A stretch of 64,000 nt of DNA from Boletus sp. NGJ (GCA_019096195.1 JAGTXK010000072.1:248001-312000), one strand, 5' to 3'. Positions 24,906 through 37,076 are shown, counted from the first letter of the stretch. The notes: generated from the letters alone by a model not told the origin. Translations and numbers: made by a program.

Positions 24906-25940
24906 TCATCTTATTTGATCCGCTGGCCTCTCCGCCTCCGTGGTTACATCGTCAATCTTGAGATCCGTGGAGACAAAAGTGACTGGCATGACAGCCCCAC
25001 TGCCTTCCCAACCTTCCACAGGAGTATGGTCCGCTTTTTCAACTCGCAGGAAAAACTCTGGAGACAGAAAGCCATTGCCACTGCCCTCTGTGAGGACAAC
25101 ACCATTCGCTGAGAGATAGAATTTGATTCCCGCGTCAAGAGCTTTTTGAACATTCACAAAGATGAGTATTTGAGACGAGTTCCGCATGCCTGTTTTATTC
25201 AAATGCAACGGTTTTCCTGTGTGTGGTGATCCCTTAATGGCTGAAAGCAGCACACCTACCACTGACAACTTTGTTACCCGGAACGTTTTGCGCGAGATGT
25301 ATGTGATTCCGTGCCATTTTCGACAAGCCTTGAGTGGCTTACAGAGGAGATTTTAGGAAACGGAGAGGGGCGGCGGGGACAAAAAGAAGCAAACCTATTA
25401 GCTGCCATGCTTGTCGCGTTGTGCCATGGACAGCCATGGGTATCTCAGATGCTGATATTATAGGTTGTAGATCAAGTTCGATATTCTATAGGCAACATGG
25501 GGTAGATGGCTCGGAGACATTTACGGATATGACAGACCTTCATAGAATGACCTTGATTAGCTCGTATCCACCACACATCTACACCAGCAGATCCCGACGT
25601 TTGCGGCTCAAAGAGAAGATGATATCTCGATTTTTGATCGCGTTTTACGATATCTTGTAGGTGTATGAACGTGACATCTCTGAACATGGGGTTGGAAAGC
25701 TATCTGACAAAGTGAGCTCTATTGATCCCCACGGCGCTCGTGTTGTGGGCTCACCACGTCCGAAACCCTTGTGTAACCGTCCTGGCGGATGTTCAAACCA
25801 GCCTTTTCTGCACCGTGACGAAGTAACCATGAGAGGCTCTTCGAAACCCGTGTATCTGGGGAGTCCCTTGGGTGTCCGCGCAGTTTGGGAGTCGGTCCTT
25901 TCTTTATCGGCTTGCCTTCCTCTTGGAATTGTTCCCTCAT
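24906..25940 (-). CDS. TPT1: tRNA 2'-phosphotransferase Tpt1
   Basis: Tpt1 removes the 2'-phosphate left at the splice junction of tRNAs, transferring it to NAD+. Exons in order: RDSPDTRVSKSLSWLLRHGA then EKAGLNIRQDGYTRVSDV (the LLRH motif has the first catalytic Arg-His); RDVTFIHLQDIVKRDQKSRY with HLLFEP; VWWIRANQGHSM; EIPMAVHGTTRQAWQLI with the second conserved His; TQGLSKMARNHIHLAQNVPG; VVSGMRNSSQILIFVNVQKA with the second catalytic Arg; LDAGIKFYLSANGVVLTEGS; and NGFLSPEFFLRVEK. Every core motif is present and the introns (for example GTTTGC to TGTAAG, GTAGGT to ACAG) keep frame. The ATG at 25940 starts MREQFQEEGKPIKKGPTPKL. A C-terminal extension after FLRVEK runs to ERPADQIR. Head to head with App1, 294 bases apart. 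Confidence 0.92.
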
Positions 25941-26234
25941 TTTCGGATAGCAAAAGCGTTGACCCGAAAACTGTCTTCGTCCTCCAGATGTGGTCCTGTT
26001 CAGACTGGCGGTATAAATATCGTGGAAGATGGTGGTCAGCATCTACGTATACAGGACTCGCACAGTCAATTGCGCGGAGTATAACAATGTTTACTAAATG
26101 CATCTGGGCTATGAACAGATGCTGAGTCTGACAGATCAATAAAGCCAGCCAGCGACAGCCTCATGGTCGGGTTTCGTTCCAGTCCGCATCTTGGCTCACC
26201 ACCGTCCCTTTGAAGCAGCACAAGCCCCTCCCGA
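25941..26234. promoter_or_regulatory. bidirectional promoter region, TPT1 / App1
   Basis: A 294-base head-to-head spacer. I see no clear TATA box within 100 bases of either ATG, as is common for fungal housekeeping genes. Confidence 0.35.
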
Positions 26235-28309
26235 ATGACTCTCCCTCATTCTTCGAGGTTGGCGGGTCTCAAGGATTATGTTTCGCAGCGCGAAATCCGA
26301 CTCTCACTGCCCTCGCGACGGGCGGCTACGCCAGGGGAAGACACTCACACGCCGGGAGGCAGCATGATTCAGAGCTGGAGTCACTGGGCGAGTCAAAAAA
26401 TTAGAAGGAACACCAAAGACGTCGCCACCATCGATGAGGTCCAGCTGTTCCCTAGTTGGGCGACCAAGCAACTGCACAGACCCAGTCCAGGCGAACCCGC
26501 AAGTAAGCCACTCGGTTTCCGTTTGATTTCTGCCCTAATCACCATTGAACAGGTACTTTCGATGTCGTGTTCCATGTCTCTGGATTCGCGACGTCTCGCC
26601 GAACGCCAGAATTCCACACTCGCTCACAACGAGCCTTCCTTAAGCTTGCCAGAAGTACGAACTTTTAGTTAAAGCACTGTACCCCGTTGACCATGATGAT
26701 AGATTTCGTAGCCTTGCCCAAACCCCAGCCACCACTGTATCCAACGGATACCGAACTACAATATTTTTCCGAACGGCTGCATCTTCCGCCTCGTCCTGAC
26801 GAAATTTCCGATGATTATGAGGTCGAATATCTCGACGCTCACTTTCGGAACAGCGGGCACCGCAACCAAGAGATAGACGATGACCACTACACTCAGACAA
26901 CGCCTGCGAACACTATACCCGCCGAATTGGCACGGTTACATGAAAACCTAGAGTCACGACTCAAGCTGTTCTGGGCGTCATCACTGTCCTCGCGAAGAAT
27001 TCAAGTCACCGTCTTCCCACAATCACCCGACCATAAACGTCACCCCCACTCACTAGAATTTCGACCTTTCCTAACCCGGGAAATGCTAACTGGCCCGGAT
27101 GGACACTTTTCAGGCACATTCAGAATAAATTGGAACGATATCTGCACGAATCCGGTCGGTACGCACATTGCATCCAATCAGACACACGTCGAACATGAAT
27201 TACTGGTGGAGGCGCGGATCATCAACACGGAAGACACCCCAGAACTTCACGAGACACCACCCTCAAGCATCATACACATACCAATAACTCATTCGATCGT
27301 CCGCGTTATCTCCGACATTGATGATACCGTGAAAGTTTCGAGAGTCGTGGACGGCGCACGTGCAATTTTTAACCAGGTATTTGTTAAAGATCTAGAAGAT
27401 ACGGTCATTCCTGAGATGGGAGAATGGTATGGTAAAATGTGGGAACGCGGGGTTCGCTTTCATTACGTGGTCCGTCCGCATCCCCACATCCTCGCCTGAA
27501 TACTCACGTTTCGATAGTCAAATTCTCCTTTCGAGCTTCTTCCGGTGATAAATCAATTTATCAGCATTTCGAAGCTCCCCCTCGGCTCGATCCGTCTGCG
27601 CTCTTATGCAGGACGATCGCTCTTCAACGGTCTCCTATCGGCATCAGCGACCAGGAAAAAGGGGAATGTTGTCGAGGTTCTGGATCAGTTCCCAGACTCT
27701 CAATTTCTTCTCGTCGGAGACTCGGGAGAGCAGGATCTAGAGTTGTACTCTTCGCTGGCTGCCGAGCGGCCAGATCAGATTGCTGGCATATTCATACGGG
27801 ACGTGAGCGCCGTTGGTCTCGAGGATCCGACTGGGACAAAGACAGATTTCGGGTTGACCAACTCGCCGATGAAGCTTTGGTCGAGGGGCACTCTGCCTTT
27901 CCCAAGCAACATACCACCACGTTCGATACCGAAACGTGCGGCTTCAGACACGGACGTTTCCCCTGCACACCCTGGCGCTATCCACATTCCTCAACCAACC
28001 AAGAAGGGGAACCTCCCCCCTACATCATTTTCGTTCGAACCTTTACCCGATCCGAATCAGTTGTCCCGAGTGTCGGAGGACTCGTCGAGTTCCATCGCCT
28101 CGACAAGTTCTTCTGTATCCTCGAGTTTACGTTCGACATACCAGGTACGGCCCATCACGGAAGGAGAAAAGAAGCGATGGGATCTACAACACCGGGTGAA
28201 CAAGGCACGGTTGCTGATGCCGTCGCATATTGTGTTGAGAGTGTTTGAGAACCCAAAGGAGTGCGTGGAGGCGGAACAGATTATTCAACGGCTCATGGAT
28301 GTGAACTAA
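26235..28309 (+). CDS. App1-like phosphatidate phosphatase (DUF2183)
   Basis: App1 converts phosphatidic acid to diacylglycerol at cortical actin patches in yeast. The DUF2183 domain shows SIVRVISDIDDTVKVSRVVD, where DIDDT is the haloacid-dehalogenase-type DxDxT catalytic motif, then EMGEWYGKMWERGVRFHYV, joined by a 48-nt intron to SNSPFELLPVINQFISISK and LPLGSIRLRSYAG. It continues DQFPDSQFLLVGDSGEQDLE and IAGIFIRDVSA, completing the HAD core. The N-terminal exons (start MTLPHSSRLAGLKDYVSQRE) carry the DUF2183-associated beta domain, with GTFDVVFHVSGFATSRRTPE and IQVTVFPQSPDH. The C-terminus is Ser-rich and ends RVFENPKECVEAEQIIQRLM before MDVN. The intron at 27470-27517 uses a GTCCGT donor. 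Very good match to the family. Confidence 0.88.
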
Positions 28310-28711
28310 CCTTGGTTGTTTTCGGATCGAGTTCGGCTCAGCCCCCCACCGGGCCGTGTTCCTCTCGCGTAATACTTGTACGAATATGGTCCTGCTCCAA
28401 CTTATCGTAGAGGTCAACATTGCAACACTTCTTTCGCTAACTCAGCCGTCTCGTATGTGTGCGAGACATACTCTCAGTGTTTCACGGACTGTTCTGGAGG
28501 TATCAACTTGGGGTATGTTCTCTCCATGTCACGGTGCTGCTGAATCTGAAAGAACCAAATCTGTTGTGATCTCGCGGATATTGCACATATACTTATGTAT
28601 GGTCAGGTTGGTTAAGAATAAGTCTACACAGGGAAGAAGCTGAACCGGGATGATGGTGGCGTTACGCGGTACGGTCCCATTTCATAACAACTTCTCATTA
28701 ACTGAAGATAT

Positions 28712-28923
28712 TCAAGTAGACGCGGAGGAACTTCCGCCGGTGTTCGTGTTGCCGCCGCATGTACCCGTTCCTCCGTTGCCGCCCTTAACGACTGTCTGAT
28801 TCGGCTTTCCCCAACTGGGTTGTTTGGTCGTGCTCTTGCGGGGGACGGTGCCATAGACCTGATAGGCGGTCAGTCTCCCGACTGAAGCTTCTGCCAGTGA
28901 GAACTTACCTCTGCGTTCTGCAT
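28712..28923 (-). CDS. two-exon small gene, 53-residue Gly/Thr/Asn-rich peptide of unknown function
   Basis: The ATG at 28923 opens a five-codon exon (MQNAE). A textbook 50-nt intron at 28859-28908 follows, with GTAAGT donor, CTGAC branch-like site and ATCAG acceptor. The second exon reads VYGTVPRKSTTKQPSWGKPN, then QTVVKGGNGGTGTCGGNTNT, and ends GGSSSAST with TGA at 28712-28714. The peptide is basic in its first half and Gly/Asn/Thr/Ser-rich in its second, with one Cys, no signal peptide and no CaaX end, so it is not a lipopeptide mating pheromone. The start is supported by a TATA box at 29093-29100 on the same strand. I do not recognise a family. The whole neighbourhood is otherwise gene-poor, which makes a short expressed gene here easy to miss. 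Confidence 0.5.
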
Positions 28924-29092
28924 TCTCTTTAGTCTGATACGGTTTTAGAAGAATATGTTACTTTACTTCTACACGTGAGGTAGGGTAAGCCTTCAGGTTG
29001 TCAGAGTCGATGAGAGACCGAGGAGCTCACTGACCAGCTAACAGTGAAAGATTTGTTGGTCGACTGGTCCTTTCTTCATGATACAATCCCTC

Positions 29093-29100
29093 TTTTTATA
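29093..29100 (-). promoter_or_regulatory. TATA box upstream of the 53-codon gene
   Basis: TATAAAAA on the minus strand, 170 bases before the ATG at 28923. The spacing leaves a leader of about 140 bases, which could include a 5' UTR intron. Confidence 0.4.
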
Positions 29101-31381
29101 CCTGGCAGGGCCATGCGTGTACAAAGCACGTCTTTCTTCATGCTCAGGACTTTCGTAGCTGAAGATGGAAATTGGCAGAGCGCTGACACTGGCTAACCAT
29201 GAGTGAGTGATCGGTATGAACCATCAATCGATCCGTTCACGCCAAGTTACCGCAGCGCTTGTCTATTGTTTTCGGTTAAGCGCGGTGTGTCGTTAGCCTG
29301 AATGAAACCCTCAACCCTCGCGCTGTGGGTTGTTCATGACGATAGCCCGGCAGTCTTGTCCGTCCGTGCACCATCACGGATCATGTGTATGTCAAACAAT
29401 ACTCTGTGAGAGTCGAATCACTCCTGAAGGCTATGAACAAGCACAGACAGTGTTCTGCCAATCACCGAGACTCTTCGTCCGACTGCGCACTGATGCCATC
29501 ATCCACTGTGAGAGCGAAGCGTGTCGTGCTCTTTTTGCGTGGCTACCTGCGAGCTTATCTCTGCTATAAGGGGCATTGGTGTTTGCGGGGACAAGGTTTG
29601 GTTTGACAATCCCCAATTTAGGTTATTTGGCGATTACCTCCGTGCCTCCTGATACCGAAGGAGACGGAATGGGACCGTTGCGACACGGTGTTGCGCATTT
29701 GAGCAATGGGACATTCTGACATGAACAGCTTCCTGATGATCTGATCTTTGTTCACGCTTGCATCGACGTTTTCGTGCTCTCAGCATCATCGTGCTTGGTT
29801 GCCTCACACTGCCAACGATGAAAATCATTCGTATTTCTCGTCAAAAACCAACACGGCAAATCGCAGTGTAAAGGGGAAGTATGAAGGGTACAGAACGACG
29901 GCCGGTGCGAATGATCATAACGTACCCGATATCATCACCGGACAAACATCACTTGGACAACAAGGAGTCTGGTAAAATGATCGCAGAAATTACCCGTCTA
30001 TTGGAATTATTACCAGGGCATGCCTACCAGAGCCCACGTGTGCTCGGATTGGGTATGCATATGAACGAGATTATTTCGCGTTGTGTTAACTCCTTGCATG
30101 GCATGTCCGCAAGTCTTCGCTGCACGATCGAACATTGCGCACCAAAGAAGAGTCTAAAAAAGGGAGCGACAAACGGCTGCGATTCATCGGATGGTTGGAA
30201 CGCCCGGTTCAAGCGCCTCGAGGTTGCGACTCGCTGGTGCGATCAATGAATACTTGATCGGTCGCCAGCGGATTCTGTTCCTGGTATGCCCAACCATACC
30301 TTGTACTTTCCCGGAATGTACTAGACGCCGAACCAAGTCCGGACTTCGCCCATCAAAACGTGTGAATGGCTTTCTTTCTATCATCAATGGGAGCGAATGT
30401 AACGTACATGTGATACCGTTGGCAAACGATCGGAGGCGTTAAACAGACAGCCACATTCACATTCATTCGTGGCGGGGATGAACACAGCAAAGACCCAAAA
30501 GCTGTTACCTTACTCAGGCCGAGTTGAGGTCGTCTCGTTAGTCTTTGCGAGATGATGATGGTGTGGACAGGGTAATGTGTGTGAATGTGACGAAGAATGG
30601 CTGTTCTGTGGCAGTGCGATATCTGATTTGCTAAGCCTAAACCAGATGATAGAGCGCAAGTGTGTTCTAACTGTCAGGCTGAATAGATGAAGGCAAAGCT
30701 GTAAACATTGCAATGCGAGGACCACGGTCCAAGCAATTTGATGCTTATTTTACACCGGGAACTTGACTCACCCAGTCATCATCCTTGAATGATTTATGGC
30801 GGAACGCCTTCACGAGTGAATCGCCATACAATCATCTGGCAGAGATTCAAGGTAGAGGCAAGTAGTGTGAGCCACCACTTTCGCCTGATCGAACCTCTGG
30901 GCAGACTTGGATCGTTTTCGCTTCATCCCGCACGCTCGAATCGGAGCCCTGAAAACGCTAAACAGACAGTTACTGGGGGTAACACCATTCCGAGTCGACA
31001 GCTGAACGTTAACACGTGTGATGGGTCTCATTAGAAATCGATGGGAACAGCAGAAAAGTCGATCAAACCAGGCTTGTGTGTTTTATGTATAGTGCGCTCC
31101 AGACGAAGATAACATAACGAACAACAACAAATACTCTTGACGGGACGTGTAACGTGTTTGTTTCAACGAAAGCACGTGATACTGTCACGTCACGCCGCAT
31201 GCAAGCTACATGCACACAATAGGCAACAGACATCTGTCCCTTAACCACACGAGTCCACGACGGTGGCACCAACTTGTCCGTTGTCTCCAAGTAATTTGCA
31301 AGGTCAGTCATAGTGAGCGATAGATACCCCTGCAAAGATTCCTGAATCGTACTGCAGCCTTGGTACTCAATTTATCTCCTA
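29101..31381. other. 2.3-kb stretch without a recognised gene
   Basis: Short open frames on both strands (for example 29330-29569 and 29881-30249) have no familiar motif, and their frames are not linked by good splice sites I could find. No transposon ends or RNA genes are seen. Confidence 0.45.
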
Positions 31382-33285
31382 ATGAATACCACTGCAAGGG
31401 GCTCACGTCGCAGCAATAATCAGCGACGCCAAGCTGGTCCTATATCTGGTCCTTCACCGTTATCTAGCCAGAGTAGGCGCAGGTCCAGGTCACCCGACCC
31501 TCAACCGGCCCAACAGCAGGGTCAACATAACTTGACTCGCAAACCTGATGTTGCTCATGCCGACCAGAATAAACGAAAGAAACCTGGAAACCCATTTCTT
31601 CCATCCTCGAGCTCGAGACCTTTCCTCGTAGCCATTGACGATGCCAATTCTGACCGCGGACGCAAGTCCAAGGTAAAACCTCGTTCACAAAATCGTCATC
31701 TAGCGGAGAAACTCCCCTCGTGTGAGTACGCCTCGTGCACCAGAGGCCCATGGTACTTCTATCAAGCGGGAGAGATCAAAATCCCGAGAATCACACAAGT
31801 TGCCATCCAAAGGTGCCGCCTCCGATGCTGAGGGATCGGCAAGAGGTGCGCATGGCATTATTGACGCGCACGCCGACTATAGTGGCCCCCTTACTGCCGC
31901 CGAGTTTGCGAAAATGAAACGGGAGCTAGATGTTTGGAAAAAGGTACATATATTTACTACAATAACTTTCACGTCACTTACGTTGTCTTTAGTTAGCTCA
32001 GGAAAACAAGAAAACTATCAAGAAACAAAGCAAGGTAACTTCGAAGCCAAATATCCCAAAAATGATGTGAACATTATTCAGGTTGTCGAAGAATTGAAGC
32101 AACAGGATAATACATCGAGACAGGTCAGACACTATCTGTGAAAAATACTTTCCAATGCTAATCTGATTCGATCTGTTCAGAAGCTAAAAGAGTACGAATC
32201 ACAAATATCCAAGTTACAGAGCAAGACAAAGAAATCAGACGAGGTTTGCTGACCGACCTCATTTATTTTCCATATATTGATTAATAAATGATTTGCGGTC
32301 TGGTCTCAGGCTATGACAACCGTGGAAAGCAATTCGCAATGTCAAATTTGCATGGAGTTACTCTATCGGCCATATGCGTGCGTTTATGTCGCTGTCTGCC
32401 CTTCCTCTGTCTCTGAACAGCAGCAGCCTTTCACCTTGTGGCCACATCCTATGCGTAACATGCCTTCAAGAGTGGTTCCGCAAGGCACCCGCCGTCGACG
32501 ACGAGATGCATGATGACAGCGATCCTGATTACTTGTTGCGACGGCGTAAGACTTGTCCATGCTGCCGTACCAATGTACGACACCGCCCGATACCTGTTTT
32601 CATGATCAAAGCTATCGTAGCTGCGATCGCTAAGGTGAAAGGTCCCCAGACTGGGACTTCGCCAGGTCGCGAGCTGGCTCCCACCGACTCTGATCCGTGG
32701 GAGGGCCTCTTTCTCGATGAAGACGAAGAAATCGATGATTATGGCGCGACCGACGATGACGATGAAGACGATGACGACGACGACGAAGATATAGATGAAG
32801 ACGACGAAGAAGCCTCCAGCTGGTACGACGAGGTGTTCAGCTATGGCACCGGAAGCGAGGCGGAAACGTACCTGGGACCCTATGTGACTCCTCAGTGGGA
32901 GCCCCCCAGTGTCGTTATCGACGAGGACGACTACCTCTTTGACCGGCTCGATGAGGGCGACCTCAATTGTCTCCGGCGTGGAGTCACACTCGGGATGCTT
33001 CACGAATATGACGTGGAGTATAGGCACGACGAAGGACTTGTTGCCCGCGACGAGGCATACAACTGTATTTACCTTGGGTGGAACATTCGCCTCAGCGCTG
33101 ACGATGAGAATGGGGAGGTATACATGCAGTATATCACGGATGACATGACATCGCGACCGGATAGATGGTCCGTCGTTGAAGATGACGACGGAGGCTTTGA
33201 AGCTCATCTGTTGGTTCCGGAGGAGGAAACCTTTGAGTATCAAGACACAGACTCGGACAACTACATGGAGGTTGACCTGGATTGA
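31382..33285 (+). CDS. RING-type E3 ubiquitin ligase with a coiled-coil and a highly acidic segment
   Basis: A C3HC4 RING finger reads CQICMELLYRPYA, then after an intron LSPCGHILCVTCLQEWFRKA, a 20-residue spacer, and CPCCRTNVRHRPIPVFMI. The spacer before the last CxxC is longer than usual. The N-terminal half is Arg/Ser/Gln-rich and disordered (MNTTARGSRRSNNQRRQAGP) and leads into a coiled coil spread over four tiny exons: AEFAKMKRELDVWKK, LAQENKK, VVEELKQQDNTSRQ and KLKEYESQISKLQ. After the RING come VFMIKAIVAAIAKVKG and DSDPWEGLFLDEDEEIDDYG. Then there is a run of about 30 residues that is almost all Asp/Glu, followed by a Tyr/Asp-rich C-terminus ending DTDSDNYMEVDLD. The layout recalls RING ligases that ubiquitylate basic nuclear proteins such as histones (yeast Psh1 has a RING plus acidic stretch). 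This is an analogy only. Confidence 0.82.
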
Positions 33286-34170
33286 ACATTGTTGTATGCA
33301 AGCTATTCGCAGGCTGCTCTCTATGGTTAGATGTACTTGTAGACCGATGTTTTCTGGATGTGTAAACATTAGCCGGGCTGCGAATCTAAAACAATCATTA
33401 CTTGACCAGTCTTGCCCGATCTCGGACACATCAGCTCAGTGACTTTTTACAGGTATGACCCGATTCCGACGCCAAAGTTATCCGATAGGATCACGCACTG
33501 GCAGCTGCTGATTCGTGGAACAGTTCGCGACTTTACCATTAACCGATGATCGGGGCCCGGGGGCATCTCTCGCAGTGCCAACTCGGATGATATTGCCAGT
33601 TGAAATATTGACCAGTAAATGGCAAATTTGAAAGACTACACAGGACTGTAGGCCATGACGGTGTCGCAGCGAAACTGATCATCTTGGCTGGTCGTCACGT
33701 AGCATTGGCACTGTGCTCATCAGTGGCGGTTTAGCCAACCACTGGCATTCACTTCTTTCAATACTAATACTAGTTGCGTCCGTCGGTCGAATAGCCTTGA
33801 CGCAATATTTCGAACCAGTGGTCAATATCTTTTCGCCGACTCGTATGTCAAGGACACTGCAAAGTGCATAATTAGTACATTCAATGCTCACGTTATCTAG
33901 GGAGAAAACTATCATCACGAGACACTTTTCTCCCTCGATTATCCGTTATCACCCATGTCACAAGGTAAATTACGTCGTTCGATTGTATCCTGGTCCTATA
34001 TGCGTGCGCCATATCATCGACCATGTTATCGTCGCGGCGTCCGAGGTTTCCCTCAGGCTGCTTCCCTTATCTTGTTAAAAGTACCGATGCCGAGATAATG
34101 CAGCGCTCAAAAAGGTTCTAGTTGCGTTACAGGTTGCATCGCTTAAGTTACGCCCCTGCCAACTTGAGCG
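33286..34170. other. spacer between the RING gene and the permease
   Basis: About 0.9 kb, with no supported gene. A 79-codon frame on the minus strand at 33679-33918 has no known motif. Confidence 0.45.
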
Positions 34171-36496
34171 ATGCGTATCTCTACACAAGATGCACTTGAC
34201 CTTCTCCGACCATCATCTTGGGCGCTTGAACCAGAGGAGACAACGTTTGCTGCTCATGGTTGGAGTAACAAAGATATGGATCCCGTTCCTCCCCACCTGA
34301 GGACCTGGACGTGAGTAGTGTCGTTTTTATGTCAACAGCCAATTTTACGTGCTGTCCCAGGACCTGGAACTATGTGTGTGCTCGTATTTGACATCTCATA
34401 ACTATCTCATGTATTATTGAGATATGTTACTGGCTGTCTGATGCTACGAACCTTGCAGTTTGGGAACTTGCCGGCTCCATGCTGGCGATTGGCCTGTCTT
34501 GGTGCATTCTCTTGCTCTGTTAACCATTCTGGCGCTCAAGTCCTCGAAGGCGTCAGGCCCTTCCATGCATTGCAGCGGGTTACAGTATCATTTCCGTGGT
34601 CATGGTACTCAACGGAACTGCCGGTGCCCGACTCCACATCGCGTTTCCCGTCCTGAACAGGTCATCGTTCGGCTTCTGGTTTAGCTACTTCACCGTGTTC
34701 AGTCGCGTCATCCTTTCCATGTTCTGGTTTGGAATTCAGGCAAGCCATTCAGTTACTACCATTCTAGCCCGACTCACTGACGGTCTGTCAGTCATATAAT
34801 GGATCACAATGTGTATATCAGGTAAGGTCAAGTCATGTGAAACGCTGCTCGCTCGTTCAGGAACTTGCATTCGAATCAAGATGATAAAAGCTATTTGGCC
34901 ATCGATTGCAAGGATGCCAAACCATCTCTCTCCAAACGCAAGTATCACGAGTTCAGGTAACGTCGATGAATGAGTAAATTGTCCACTCGTTCATCCTTTC
35001 TTAGGCCTCCTGTGTTATTTGCTCTATTGGTTGATTCAGTTGCCCTTCATGCTCCTTTCTCCACACAAAGTGAGGTTCTTGTTCTTCGTCAAAGGCGTCA
35101 TAGTCCCGATAGCGTGGCTAGCGATGGTCATCTGGGCGTTTGTTCGAGTTCCACCCTCCAGTGGGCTTTTCGCCGAGCATGCAATTATAACCGGGACGAA
35201 TTTCTCTTGGAGCTGGTTGAGTGCGATGAACAGTGCATTGGGTATATATTCCAGTTTGTCCGTCAACATCCCTGATTTCACTGTGAGATTCCTATCTTCA
35301 ATTGTGTATGGTCCAGCTTAATGCCATGACAGCGTTATGCGAAAGATGAGAAAGCGTAATCAACTTCATTCGCGCGGAGATCTGCCACTAACGAAACATC
35401 TGACAGACAATACGTGCAACCTTTGATTATCCCTGTCGCATTTACACTCTGCAGTTTTGCTGGCATTGCGGTCACAAGTGCCGGAATCCAGCTGTATGGG
35501 GAGGTGCTCTGGGACCCCATGCTCCTCATCGACAAATGGGATAATCGTGCCGCTGCCTTCTTTGCTTCCTTCGCGTTCGCTCTCACGACTATTGGAACGA
35601 ATATCAGCGCCAATTCGCTCGGCGCTGGAAACGACATGACAGTTTTATTGCCCAAGGTGGGTTCCTGTACCAAGCTACGTGCTGTCAGCCAGTGTATCGA
35701 CAGGATCTACAGTATATCAACATCAGACGGGGGCAAATAATTTGCGCTTTTATTGGGGGCTGGGCCCTGTGTCCCTGGGAGATCCTGGCCAAGTGAGCTT
35801 GCCACATCGAAGGGATCCCCTGACTGACTGTATGACGAAATAGTGCCGAAGGGTTCTTGAGCTTCATGAACGGATATACCATTTTCTTGGGCCCATTCGC
35901 AGGAATTATGATCACAGACGTGTGTATTCTATGCAGGGATAGTGACGACTTGCCGCCTGATCACCGCCCCTACAGTTCTGGCTAATCCACAGAGGCAAAG
36001 TGGATGTTCCTGCGATGTATGATCCAAATGGCCGATACAGATATATTGGAGGATTCGTCAGTTCCGATTTTTTTCAGCATGTCGTTGCATATCTGATGTG
36101 CCTAAAGAACTGGCGTGCCGTCCTTGCAATGATGGTCACAGTGGTGCCAATGTTTCCGGGTCTCGTCAATTCCATCAACCCGACCATTACCGTAGGATAT
36201 GCGAGCCATCTGTTTGACATTGCTTGGATGTATGGGGTAAGTTCGAGACACTTTTAGTTTTTTGTGTTCGTGCGCCCAAATTGCTGATACCTTTTTAGTT
36301 CGTGGTGTCGTGTGTGGTGTACTACGCCACATCTGTATTATTCCCAGCGCAGGAGACGTTTGTAGCGAAGCTTATCTCGGCAGATGACACGGGCGTGGGT
36401 TATGACCATGTTGGTGAGGATAAGTCCCCAACGGATACTTTCGGCGGAAAAATAGTGAGGGTCGTGGAGAACAGGGTTGACATAGAAGGCAAATAG
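34171..36496 (+). CDS. NCS1-family nucleobase/nucleoside permease (uracil/uridine/allantoin type)
   Basis: A multi-pass plasma-membrane symporter of the nucleobase:cation symporter-1 family. MRISTQDALDLLRPSSWALE leads to GWSNKDMDPVPPHLRTW, the usual N-terminal WSNKDMDPVP motif. Next are YWLSDATNLAVWELAGSML and FGFWFSYFTVFSRVILSMFW with FGIQ. Then come a membrane segment in LFWLIQLPFMLLSPHKVRFL, NSALGIYSSLSVNIPDFT, and PLIIPVAFTLCSFAGIAVTS with AGIQLYGEVLWDPM. Later parts are ALTTIGTNISANSLGAGNDM, RRGQIICALIGGWALCPWEI, GYTIFLGPFAGIMITDFWLI, RGKVDVPAMYDPNGRYRY and PGLVNSINPTITV. The order and the GTNISANS and GPFAGIM signatures fit the Fur4/Fui1/Dal4 branch. The substrate cannot be chosen from sequence. 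About eight short introns. It ends RVVENRVDIEGK, TAG. Confidence 0.88.
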
Positions 36497-37076
36497 ACTC
36501 GCTCTGGACGTACTTGCCACTGAGTATGTAGATTTCCATGTCCAATGCACGTCAAGTGGCGCATTGACACCCGAGGGTTTCGTTTTCGGGGTTCCGCTGT
36601 CAGTGATAGCATATTCTGGAGTAGCATATATGCCGCCCACTGATAAGCATCGCATGGAGTCGCTAACTGAAAACATTTGATGTCAGGTATGGACTGCGAG
36701 GCGGATACTGTATCCCCCAAGAGGATGGCGGTTGTCAACTGTCGTTCGGCGTTGCGCTCATGGGGCGACGCTGCAGCAGTTCGCGTGCTTGGGGCCCGGT
36801 GACTTGCACGTTTTCGACTTGTCTTTGTCATTGTTTACATGCGGGCAGTGTTGACAGACTGACTCCAGCAACTTATTCGTCTTTCCTTTCGACAATAATC
36901 ATCGTGTGGCTGTCCTTTCTCCATTCACTTGGTAGAATCAACGACAGCAAGCCGCCTCGTCAACCTCGCCTTTACCGTATTCGGGACAATTGTCGGTCTT
37001 CTCAGAACCCGCGCTTACATCGATCCGCCATCCTTTCAGTCCCTCAATCTAGTAGGACGCCATCGACCAATCACGC
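36497..37076. other. spacer between permease and DOA10
   Basis: About 0.58 kb separating two genes on the plus strand. It should contain the DOA10 promoter. Nothing else is recognised. Confidence 0.4.

Noticed and set aside
28712-28923. Lipopeptide mating pheromone precursor
   Set aside because: The size is right, but the peptide ends SSSAST and has no C-terminal CaaX box, and no pheromone-receptor or homeodomain gene lies nearby.
32449-33429. 326-codon minus-strand frame opposite the RING gene
   Set aside because: Shadow of the acidic plus-strand exon; hydrophobic Ile/Val runs come from complementing Asp/Glu codons.
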